DNA from: Diorhabda sublineata
Lineage: Eukaryota; Arthropoda; Insecta; Coleoptera; Chrysomelidae
Reading direction: 5' to 3'
Length of the DNA: 64,000 nucleotides
Assembly (NCBI RefSeq): GCF_026230105.1
Contig: NC_079477.1
Span: forward strand, 1,679,001 to 1,743,000
This document shows, in pieces, positions 50,701 to 58,500 of this stretch (its first letter is position 1; each line of letters begins with the position of its first letter). A program made the translations under genes and the position numbers. The notes beneath the pieces were generated by a model. It did no database searches. It was not told the DNA's origin and worked only from the letters and a program-made list of their open reading frames with translations.

Positions 50701-53700
50701 GCGTGGAAGACGTATCAGGAATTCTTAAAAACGGGCTCTGTTACCGACGCGTCGCGTTCTAGATCTTTTTTTAGTCAAACTAAGCGCAAAATTCAAAATT
50801 TCAACAACAATTTCCGAGCTCGGCGCTACCAAATCGTTCGACAGCGTGGAAGACGTATCAGGAATTCTTAAAAACGGGCTCTGTTACCGACGCGTCGCGT
50901 TCTAGATCTTTTTTTAGTCAAACTAAGCGCGAAATTCAAAATTTCAACAACAATTTCCGAGCTCGGCGCTACCAAATCGTTCAACAGCGTGGAAGATGTA
51001 TCAGTTCTTAAAAACGGGCTCTGTTACCGACGCGTCGCGTTCTAGATCTTTTTTTAGTCAAACTAAGCGCGAAATTCAAAATTTCAACAACAATTTCCGA
51101 GCTCGGCGCTACCAAATCGTTCGACAGCGTGGAAGACGTATCAGGAATTCTTAAATACGGGCTCTGATACCGACGCGTCGCGTTCTAGATCTTTTTTTAG
51201 TCAAACCAAGCGCGAAATTCAAAATTTCAACAACAATTTCCGAGCTCGGCGCTACCAAATCGTTCGACAGCGTGGAAGACGTATCAGGAATTCTTAAAAA
51301 CGGGCTCTGTTACCGACGCGTCGCGTTCTAGATCTTTTTTTAGTCAAACCAAGCGAGAAATTCAAAATTTCAACAACGATTTCCGAGCTCAGCGCTACCA
51401 AATCGTGCAACAGCGTGGAAGACGTATCAGGAATTCTTAAAAACGGGCTCTGTTACCGACGCGTCGCGTTCTAGATCTTTTTTTAGTCAAACTAAGCGCA
51501 AAATTCAAAATTTCAACAACAATTTCCGAGCTCGGCGCTACCAAATCGTTCGACAGCGTGGAAGACGTATCAGGAATTCTTAAAAACGGGCTCTGTTACC
51601 GAAGCGTCGCATTCTAGATCTTTTTTTAGTCAAACTAAGCGCAAAATTCAAAATTTCAACAACAATTTCCGAGCTCGGCGCTACCAAATCGTTCAACAGC
51701 GTGGAAGATGTATCAGTTCTTAAAAACGGGCTCTGTTACCGACGCGTCGCGTTCTAGATCTTTTTTTAGTCAAACTAAGCGCGAAATTCAAAATTTCAAC
51801 AACAATTTCCGAGCTCGGCGCTACCAAATCGTTCGACAGCGTGGAAGACGTATCAGGAATTCTTAAAAACGGGCTCTGTTACCGACGCGTCGCGTTCTAG
51901 ATCTTTTTTTAGTCAAACTAAGCGCGAAATTCGAAATTTCAACAACAATTTCCGAGCTCGGGGCTACCAAATCGTTCAATAGCGTGGAAGACGTATCAGG
52001 AATTCTTAAAAACGGGCTCTGTTACCGACGCGTCGCGTCCTAGATCTTTTTTTAGTCAAACCAAGCGCAAAATTCAAAATTTCAACAACAATTTCCGAGC
52101 TCGGCGCTACCAAATCGTTCGACAGCGTGGAAGACGTATCAGGAATTCTTAAAAACGGGCTCTGTTACCGACGCGTCGCGTTCTAGATCTTTTTTTAGTC
52201 AAACCAAGCGCGAAATTCAAAATTTCAACAACAATTTCCGAGCTCGGCGCTACCAAATCGTTCGACAGCGTGGAAGACGTATCAGGAATTCTTAAAAACG
52301 GGCTCTGTTACCGACGCGTCGCGTTCTAGATCTTTTTTTAGTCAAACCAAGCGCGAAATTCAAAATTTCAACAACAATTTCCGAGCTCGGCGCTACCAAA
52401 TCGTTCGACAGCGTGGAAGACGTATCAGGAATTCTTAAAAACGGGCTCTGTTACCGACGCGTCGCGTTCTAGATCTTTTTCGCGTTCTAGATCTTTTTTT
52501 AGTCAAACTAAGCGCGAAATTCAAAATTTCAACAACAATTTCCGAGCTCGGCGCTACCAAATCGTTCGACAGCGTGGAAGACGTATCAGGAATTCTTAAA
52601 AACGGGCTCTGTTACCGACGCGTCGCGTTCTAGATCTTTTTTTAGTCAAACCAAGCGCGAAATTCAAAATTTCAACAACAATTTCCGAGCTCGGCGCTAC
52701 CATTTCGTTCGACAGCGTGGAAGACGTATCAGGAATTCTTAAAAACGGGCTCTGTTACCGACGCGTCGCGTTCTAGATCTTTTTTTAGTCAAACCAAGCG
52801 CGAAATTCAAAATTTCAACAACAATTTCCGAGCTCGGCGCTACCATTTCGTTCGACAGCGTGGAAGACGTATCAGGAATTCTTAAAAACGGGCTCTGTTG
52901 CCGACGCGTTCTAGACGATCGATAGTTGAACCAATCTGCAGCGCGACTGAAACGCATGCGTTATCGACCATCCACGCACTTCACGAGAATGATTTCGATC
53001 GCAATTTGGAATTTTGCGAGTGGTACCGTCAAGATGATCCGCAATTCCAACATTCCATTGGGTTATCGGTCGAAGCGACCTTCAAACTAAACGGTACGGT
53101 CAATCGACGTAACCGCGTGTACTTCAACGACCAGAATCGTCACGTTTTCGTTAAAGAAGAATTGAACCTGTCTGGGGTATGTATGGAAAACGGGATGGAA
53201 TGTTCGATAATGTACAACGAACCAGCATTGGTGAACATACGGACAGATTTTGTGCGCTGGAGTACCTTAATGTTCATTTTGGAGCAAGGATAGGCAAACG
53301 AGGATTCGTCGAATGGCCCGCCCTATCACGTGATCTAATACCTGGTGATTTCTTCCTGTGGGATCTTCTCAAGGACCGCGTGGCTTGCTTGATGACGCGC
53401 ATTGTACCAGAAATTGTTACAACAACAAGGAAATTATCAAAACCACAGAGCATTCCAAGAAAAAAAAGTACCTGAATTTTTCTTCCGCCGCTACTAATAC
53501 CAACACCAACACCGCCTCCGCTTTTCTTTAGAGAAGAATTCCTCCTAACCGGCGCGATCTTCTTACTATGGGATTGTCTACTCGCACCGCCCGATCCGTT
53601 AACGTTGGGGGCGGTTGAAGCGGGTAGAGAACACGGTCGACGATGCGGTAATGGAGAAGTAGGAATCCGCGTCACTCCCAACAGTAGGACGGTACTTCGT

Positions 53701-53715
53701 TCCTCTGGGAGATCG
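32431..53715 (-). CDS. vlc: Discs-large-associated protein (DLGAP/GKAP family, fly vulcan-like), last eight coding exons; 5' end not found
   Basis: Join of 53715-53472, 48092-47828, 45868-45715, 40950-40786, 40704-40352, 40286-39966, 33062-32851 and 32778-32431, minus strand. All phases agree, giving 686 residues plus one leading base. The GKAP homology domain occupies about 500-686: EKDGHYFLKILEDQTKRLLE, LSEEVIGKLRSASGKARLL, QKMQQFKGLC, EDLQGFWDMVMLQVDQVD and the terminal IEIFVPEA. Upstream are family-like blocks SFIQQRVERLYGPGALAQGF (about 353-372) and SIDSIGTCSLDAEASVDLS. The family forms scaffolds at synapses and cell cortex, linking Dlg guanylate-kinase domains to Shank. The mammalian C-terminal QTRL PDZ ligand is absent; the frame ends PEASS. 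Introns are swollen by three satellites. An upstream exon must exist because exon 1 here opens in mid-codon. Assignment to vulcan rather than another GKAP protein is by overall resemblance. Confidence 0.86.
32851..33062 (-). CDS. vlc: vlc coding exon E7 (GKAP domain, first part)
   Basis: Acceptor atatttttag, donor AATAGG|gtgagc; residues about 501-571. Carries DGHYFLKIL, LSEEVIGKLRSASGKARLL and QKMQQFKGLC. Confidence 0.92.
33063..34340. other. First part of vlc intron between E7 and E6, no gene
   Basis: AT-rich intron DNA. At about 33470-33960 two diverged copies of a roughly 250-bp segment are visible (aagtttgttgtcaaaattttga versus aagttttcatgtcaaaatttta). No exon was seen. Confidence 0.5.
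34345..38835. repeat. Satellite array, 122-bp unit, about 37 copies, in vlc intron
   Basis: The marker ttcaaaaaaagtatctgg recurs every 122 bp (34381, 34503, 34625). Units differ mainly at ctggagg/ctggggg, at an A-run (caaaaaaaat, ccaaaaaaat, caaaaagaat) and at gtataaag/gtatgaag. A defective junction near 38646 deletes 46 bp, from aaacgag straight into gataatattataaatt. Very AT-rich, with no coding content. Confidence 0.96.
38840..39910. repeat. Purine-rich, diverged tandem region in vlc intron
   Basis: The plus strand is strikingly A+G-rich, so the vlc transcript is C+U-rich here. Diverged copies of roughly 240-270 bp are marked by ctccccaattaataatagtaag (39154, 39434 region), gattcaaagtcattta.a (39318, 39610) and gctggagaaggac. 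The tract ends about 55 bp below the E6 donor. The pyrimidine-rich open frames on the minus strand here are compositional. Confidence 0.7.
39966..40286 (-). CDS. vlc: vlc coding exon E6
   Basis: Acceptor ttggttttttag, donor ATAG|gtagtc; residues about 394-501. Contains SPTLPVLRHLRPEFRAQLP and MISPRRGQQLEI. Reading through the donor would reach TGA after 10 more codons. The donor chosen gives the phase needed by E7. Confidence 0.86.
40352..40704 (-). CDS. vlc: vlc coding exon E5
   Basis: Acceptor tatgttgtag, donor CCCCG|gtaaat; residues about 276-394. Contains the conserved SFIQQRVERLYGPGALAQGF block. Confidence 0.9.
40786..40950 (-). CDS. vlc: vlc coding exon E4
   Basis: Acceptor tcaattttcag, donor TACAG|gtagag; residues about 221-276. 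Encodes SRDVSPHRIDTDHQSVQKV to ALTQHRNEFY. Confidence 0.85.
41400..41640 (-). mobile_element. Mariner transposase relic bordering the 161-bp array
   Basis: The minus strand reads, from 41640 down, TQSEKWITMGEFPSKRSKTV, then SSVGKVTLTVFCDIYG, a gap, KMLFHQDNSLCYTSVIAM and IHELVDYQPYS. These are the consecutive mariner blocks QSxxWTxxGExxPKRxKTV, SxGKVMATVFWD.G and KVLFHQDNAPxHTSxxAMAKIHELGFELLPHPPYS. Stops and missing segments show that it is dead. Confidence 0.85.
41530..44985 (-). repeat. Satellite array, 161-bp unit, about 21 copies, built from mariner transposase sequence
   Basis: The marker gctttctatc recurs at 42501, 42662 and 42823, a 161-bp period. On the minus strand the unit encodes SEKQSEKWITM, EFPSKRSKTV and SSVGKVMVTVFSDDYG, the same mariner segment present in the adjoining relic. 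Most inner units lack one T in ctgttttagacc, which breaks the transposase frame. Units at both array edges (41590, 42070, 42240 and 44975) keep the full run. Confidence 0.95.
45715..45868 (-). CDS. vlc: vlc coding exon E3
   Basis: Acceptor ttttgttgcag, donor TCAAG|gtaaat; residues about 170-221. Encodes DWSEASSADTLRSASVVTPS and LACTVNGYSTTTHYDPLRLA. Confidence 0.85.
46250..46740 (-). mobile_element. Non-LTR retrotransposon relic (Jockey/R1-like RT tail to RNase H region)
   Basis: A 144-codon minus-strand frame (46734-46300) begins SCPTAALEGILNLPPLHIE, the TPTAALxxLLxLPPLH block that links reverse transcriptase to RNase H in Jockey/R1-type LINEs. It continues with ITILVDGRAA in the position of the WxTDGSK block and ends with a GLRRAKTLLGNYNQSRSAG segment like that between RNase H and the zinc-knuckle tail. 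It lies in the vlc intron between E2 and E3. The catalytic residues are degraded. Confidence 0.65.
47340..47640 (-). mobile_element. DDE transposase relic in vlc intron
   Basis: The minus strand reads FQNLPVRWRHGAASLFPPRY and PDLTPMGVF, resembling the WPPRSPDLTPMDFFLWG block of IS630/Tc1-mariner-type insect transposases. Only this short piece is recognisable and the catalytic Asp is not preserved in context. Confidence 0.45.
47828..48092 (-). CDS. vlc: vlc coding exon E2
   Basis: Acceptor atcgaag (weak tract), donor TTTCAG|gtttga; 88 codons plus one base. Encodes VPSIDVHRADIIRS through SIDSIGTCSLDAEASVDLS. An in-frame TGA just upstream fixes the exon start to within a few bases. It joins E3 to give SVDLSDWSEASSADTLR. 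Confidence 0.78.
48365..48444. repeat. 27-bp tandem repeat, three copies, carrying TGACAGCTGTCA
   Basis: The unit gtgacagctgtcattccgcg plus tacttca occurs three times. Each copy contains the perfect 12-bp palindrome TGACAGCTGTCA. About 65 bp upstream is tacactggcgagcaaaaaat, which looks like a Tc1-type terminal end. Confidence 0.9.
48618..48780 (+). mobile_element. Transposase N-terminal helix-turn-helix fragment at the left edge of the 143-bp array
   Basis: An open frame reads FENEFQQFPNSSTTWKTYQE then FLKTGSVADASRSR. This matches the N-terminal HTH of insect DDE transposases of the form FPN..xPxxxTIxxLIxKxxxTGSVxxxxRxGRP. It is the least altered copy of the 143-bp unit and is continuous with the array. 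Confidence 0.65.
48640..52905. repeat. Satellite array, 143-bp unit, about 30 copies, derived from a DDE transposase gene
   Basis: The marker gcgcgaaatt recurs at 48782, 48925 and 49068, a 143-bp period. Units carry the palindrome CGACGCGTCG, ttctagatctttttttagtc and gaattcttaaaaa.gggctctg. The tatcaggaattcttaaaaac segment is the coding sequence of the transposase HTH (YQEFLKTGSVAD) seen at the left edge. It is CpG-rich against an AT-rich background. Irregular units (shortened tatcagttctt at 51000 and 51715, a partial duplication near 52480) mark internal rearrangements. Confidence 0.96.
52906..53471 (+). mobile_element. DDE transposase catalytic-region relic at the right edge of the 143-bp array
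   Basis: Plus-strand frames read LHENDFDRNLEFCEWY, GLSVEATFKLNGTVNRRNRV (equivalent of SDEAxFxLxGxVNRHN) and then, after frame changes, RIGKRGFVEWPALSRDLIPG and DFFLWDLLKDRV (equivalent of WPARSPDLTPxDFFLWGxLKxxVY). The catalytic DE of SDEA is VE here and PD is RD, so it is inactive. It ends at the vlc E1 splice donor. Confidence 0.8.
53472..53715 (-). CDS. vlc: vlc coding exon E1 (first recognised)
   Basis: Acceptor tcttgctcttag, donor CAG|gtactt; one leading base plus 81 codons. Encodes a basic, Ser/Pro-rich stretch ending SLKKSGGGVGVGISSGGRKI. It is weaker than the other exons because the sequence is low-complexity, but the frame is open and outgoing phase 0 matches E2. A transposase relic abuts the donor. 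Confidence 0.65.
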
Positions 53716-54094
53716 CTAAGAGCAAGATTTCCACATACAGAAACTTATATTTACTCAATTTAGTATTGTAAGGAAAAAAATAATTAAAAAAAAAACAACC
53801 TCTGCGTAATTTGTATAATTAATTCGATCTACCTAACACAAGTTGTATTGTGTTTGTTGTAATTTAAACCAGCGCTAAATTATGGGGATTGGAATGTATA
53901 AAAAAAAACATATTTGTTTACGTAATTCGATATGAATATTTCATAAAATAAAAATGTTTGTATACAGAATTATCATTAAACTAGTTTAAAGTAAAATCTG
54001 TTGTCCGATATTCTCAAAAATAAATTCGAAAATTTCTATCGGCTATGTAGGTATGGAACAGAAAGAAAATTTTGTTTCAATGCTATTTTCTGAT

Positions 54095-54260
54095 GTGTAG
54101 ACTTTGGAAAATACCTCAGAGACTAACGCTGCAGCGATTTTAACGGGAAGTACATGGGACAAACTAAGAGATCTATTAATAACCGGTTTAAAGAGCACAC
54201 AGTTCATTTTTATCCTGGAGTATTTCAAAATACTCAAAATTGGTATTTTTTTGTACCACC
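54095..54260 (+). mobile_element. GIY-YIG endonuclease-like fragment (Penelope-type element?)
   Basis: A short plus-strand frame reads GKYMGQTKRSINNRFKEHT, the YIGQTxRSxxxRxKEH core of GIY-YIG nucleases found in Penelope-like retroelements. No more of the domain is recognisable on either side. Confidence 0.45.
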
Positions 54261-54294
54261 TTACAAAAACAATCGAATACGTCTGTTTTTTTTG

Positions 54295-55115
54295 ATCTCG
54301 AACTTCAGTATTCGGAAAAAAAAACGTCCCTCGGTAGATGATTCCACAAGCTAGTAGTAGTGGAGCCCCGATAAATTGAAGTTCTGGGTGTCTGCAGACG
54401 AATTCGGCGTTCTGCTTTACGCGGGATCATTTTGGACAGCTCGGAAGAGCATCTGACCTTTCTTCTATGCTCTAAACTGTCGTTTCTAAGTTTAATTGCT
54501 TTCTTCTGTTTGGTTTGATCTTGAACTTTAGTAGATTGTAGTATTCGGAAAAAAAAGTCCCTCGGTAGCTGATTCCACAAGCTAGTAGTAGTGGAGCCCC
54601 GATAAATTGAAGTTCTGGGTGTCTGCAGACGAATTCGGCGTTCTGCTTTACGCGGGATCATTTTGGACAGCTCGGAAGAGCATCTGACCTTTCTTCTATG
54701 CTCTAAACTGTCGTTTCTAAGTTGAATTTCTTTCTTCTGTTTGGTTTGATCTTGAACTTTAGTAGATTGTAGTATTCGGAAAAAAAAACGTCCCTCGGTA
54801 GCTGATTCCACAAGCTAGTAGTAGTGGAGCCCCGATAAATTGAAGTTCTGGGTGTCTGCAGACGAATTCGGCGTTTTGCTTTACGCGGGATCATTTTGGA
54901 CAGCTCGGAAGAGCATCTGACCTTTCTTCTATGCTCTAAACTGTCGTTTCTAAGTTTAATTGCTTTCTTCTGTTTGGTTTGATCTTGAACTTTAGTAGAT
55001 TGTAGTATTCGGAAAAAAAAGTCCCTCGGTAGATGATTCCACAAGCTAGTAGTAGTGGAGCCCCGATAAATTGAAGTTCTGGGTGTCTGCAGACGAATTC
55101 GGCGTTTTGCTTTGC
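54295..55115 (-). repeat. Tandem array, 231-233-bp unit, about 3.5 copies, of a LINE reverse-transcriptase C-terminal tail
   Basis: The marker gtccctcggtag recurs at 54326, 54557, 54790 and 55021. The minus-strand product of each unit reads NDSLEHRRKVRCSSELSKMI, TPRTSIYRGSTTTSLWNHLP and EYYNLLKFK, the terminal SLxxRRxV..CSSELxxxIP....PRTxxYxxSFxxRTxRLWNSLP..VF region of Jockey/CR1-type reverse transcriptases. A 231-bp period is 77 codons, so the frame runs on through units. Confidence 0.9.
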
Positions 55116-55500
55116 TACCCAAGGGTATTCTTGGGATCCTAGCTCCAAATGTGCGAGCAATACTCCAAAGATGGACGAATCTGGACCTTGTAGCCTTGTC
55201 TCAAAGACTCAACACTCAACAAGCGAATTTCCAATATTTTATGATTGGACATGACCAAATCCTGAGCTGCAGCGAGGGATTCCTTTGTAAAAACAGCTGC
55301 CTGGGTTTTTTGCTGCATCAAACTCAGATTGCTTTCACCCCACTCCAAAATTAGGACACCGGTGTGTTATCATCGACGAAGGTTTGCAGTTTCGTCGAGA
55401 AGATCGTTGATATATTGGAAAAACAGAATTGGTGACAACTTGCATCCTTGCGGAACACCAGCTACTAAGCCATTCGATGAATGAGAACGAATCGTCGATT
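55116..55500 (-). mobile_element. LINE reverse transcriptase relic adjoining the 231-bp array
   Basis: Reading down from 55500 the minus strand gives GLVAGVPQGCKLSPILFFQY and INDLLDETAN (the VPQGSxLSPxLFxxxINDL palm motif), then, frameshifted, LLSVESLRQGYKVQIRPSLE and YCSHIWS (the YxxIRPxxEYCSHxW motif). The FADD catalytic box between them is lost. It is the upstream part of the same element that supplied the tandem tail. Confidence 0.85.
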
Positions 55501-58500
55501 TTGAAACATTTTTTTATTGCAAAACACTGTTCCAGACGTAAATATTCGCGAACACACTCGAACTGTTCAAAAAAATATTGATTTTTTGATAAAAACAAGT
55601 GATATTATCAAATTTATTCATTTCTGTCGATAAAATTAAAATAAATAGTAGTTAAAACATGTTTCAATACGTTTTTCGACACATGGCACGCGGGTTTCAA
55701 TATTTCAACAAAACCCGTAAAGGCATCGGGTTTTTTTTTATGTATTCCATAGGAATTATGTTTACTGAAAGCCATAAAAGAAGCTCGTGTTTATAGTTTA
55801 AAATAAAAACGATGGTGTATGTAGTTGTATTAAAATCAAATTACGATATTTTAATAGTAAAGTGAAATTCGGATGATCGTTAAACGTAAATATTTTTGAT
55901 CCGGAAAAAATTGTCTTAACACACCAATTTCATTCGGATTGTTTACTTTTATCGATGATTTTTAGTAAAAATTGGCGATTAAAAGATTATTGGCCAGCAA
56001 AAAAAAAGTCTCGTCTCGAATCTCGCAAATTTTTATTTTAATAAGCAAGTTAAATAGAAAAAACGAGGAAAATCCAAAAATGATTTACAGAAAAATCAAA
56101 ACACTTCTAATTTTGATTACAACTCGTCCACTTACGTAGACCGTGAAGCCCGTCCTGTTCTAATACGTTCTATAATGTTTAGTAGACGCGTACAAGTACA
56201 AATTCCAAAAACGGTTAGTCTTTGTATTGTTTTTATAAGCTGTTTACATCATTTGTGGCCTCTTTTTACAGAGAAAATATTTTTCGTTACTCACATTCCA
56301 AAATCCTATTTATCTAGAAATCCGTTATATATAAATAGTCGCTAGTTTAGCAGCTCTAGTCAGTAAATAATCCTATGTCGTAGTGAACAGTCAAAAGTGT
56401 ACCCTGTTTTAACCCCCTCGGATTATTTTCTGTTCCCAGACTTGATGGTCAAAGATTTTCCAACGATGTAGAGGTAATGTAGGCAGTTAATTGATATTTT
56501 AAGGATTATTATTATAAAAAGGACATCGAACTTATTGAACATCGTTCTAGGACCATCCTCGTAAATTCTATCCCATATTTGCTTAATGAAAGGGTCTTTT
56601 GGAACCAGTTGAAGGAATAAGAAATGAATATCTTTTCGGACGTTTCGGCCCCGTGGTTTTACTCCATTATTTTGGTTTTTTTTTACTGTTTTATGACCGC
56701 GACTTGATGGTTTCTTAGGAAACTTACAAAAAGTTGTGGTCCTCTGAAAGAACTTGTCTCGAATTGATGAATTTGTTTCGCGTGTCCAGGAATTTATTGT
56801 TTAAACCTAGCGAATACAAAATTTGCGGGTTTTCCTACTAGCTTCGAGTCGATTTTAGGTTGGACACTTGTCCAATATTGAAGATAAACTTGATTCGTGC
56901 CGGTAAATCTATTTTCTTTTTTCAAATAATATTTTTTTTTCGAATGATTAAGCGATAAAATCAAATAATACGAATCAAAACCATTTTCCAAACCTTTTTA
57001 TCCATTTGGATATGAACTTATTCAAACGTCGCCTATTTCCCATGGTTCGATTACGAAAATAACTTTTAGAAAAAACGAAAATCACTTTTGTACGCGTACA
57101 CCATTTCCCGATGACTCGAATTTACTGCGGACGAACGAACAACTCTACGAAAATGATTTTATTTAGAGCACGCCAACCCGCCGGCTTGTATAGGAATTCT
57201 CTTTCTTTTCTGGCGTGTCGGAACTTTATTTTTAGCTACCCCGTGAAATATTTGGACGGCGGTAAAAGGATTTAGAACGCGACTAGTCTATCGCCGTCTT
57301 TTTCTCTAATCAATCTAATCGGTCGGTTCTGGACATTGTTGTTGCGTTTTCGCAACAGATGGAGTCCGATGTCGAAAAACAAACATTATACGGGGTATTC
57401 AAACCAATTATTAACTAGAATCGGACATTTCGGATTCTTTGGAAAATTCTAGACATAATTCACGCACTACGGTGCGGTCCATGAGTGTATTCGGCTATGT
57501 TTACAATAAATAGTCGAACGGGACCAAATCAGGGTAATATTGTGTTAGGTTAGGTTGAAGAAATATCATCCGCGTGCTCTGGCAGTGGGTAAAAGTGCCC
57601 ACTTCGAATATTTATTATAATTTTTTAGGTTTTTATTTTGATAAGTTGCGATTTACCCTGTATAATATATTCGAACGCGTTGGGGAATAAAAATATTATC
57701 GCGTCGACCTTAGATAGACTATAAATCATCCTCAAAACAATCTAAAAACCCATTTCGACAGTAAAAAAAAATATAAATGGAAACTAACCTCAAAAAAAAA
57801 ACTGTTCTTGCTCCTAAATCGATTTACAACAACCGCCGATACCGGTAACTGACTTTATCAATAAAAAGATCTACGAACTAGCAATTAAACAAATGGAATT
57901 GTATGGGATTCTTCGCGTAGCGTTTGTCGTAGCAGTTGGAAGTCTACTGGATGAAAGTCGTACCGTTCGTAGAACCGTAACCGGTACTAATTCACGTATA
58001 ATTGCAGACATGTTTATTTTTATATTAAAATTAGAACAAAAAAATTATATCGCACAATAGAAAACCGCGTATTTGGACAGCTGTGGGGTTTAATTTGAGG
58101 AAAACTGAAAAAATTGTATGTGAAAATCGAAAAAGCCGCTTAAGGTGCATATTACAACGCCATCGACACGTGTACGATAACATTAAACAGCTGTATGACA
58201 TGATCTTTCGAGAATTATCGTTTGCAGTTGTGGTATTTAATAAATATGGCAACATGCACTACCGGTCAATAGTTTTTGCTCACCCACAACAAATAAAAAC
58301 AATACAATCGATATTTATATATAAGTATTCGAAATATATTAGAAGTAGTACAATTTGATGTTTAACTTTGCCACAATCCCACTACGAAAACGCTTATACA
58401 GCTCCCAGGTTGATAGTTCAAATACACCCAAAGGATTCAACCGATATACCACAACAAACCAACGAATAAAACTCCAACAAATGGGAATTGAGTTGGGGGC

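Noticed and set aside
48640..52905. CRISPR-like or centromeric interpretation of the regular arrays
   Set aside because: Repeats are contiguous with no unique spacers, the host is a eukaryote, and arrays are short, mutually unrelated and embedded in gene introns.
53274..53681. 135-codon minus-strand open frame as one gene
   Set aside because: Only the upper part (from 53472) is vlc exon E1. The lower part runs past a splice donor into a transposase relic on the other strand.
54305..55122. Open frames of 139-168 codons as genes
   Set aside because: They are tandem copies of a LINE reverse-transcriptase tail with no intact element.
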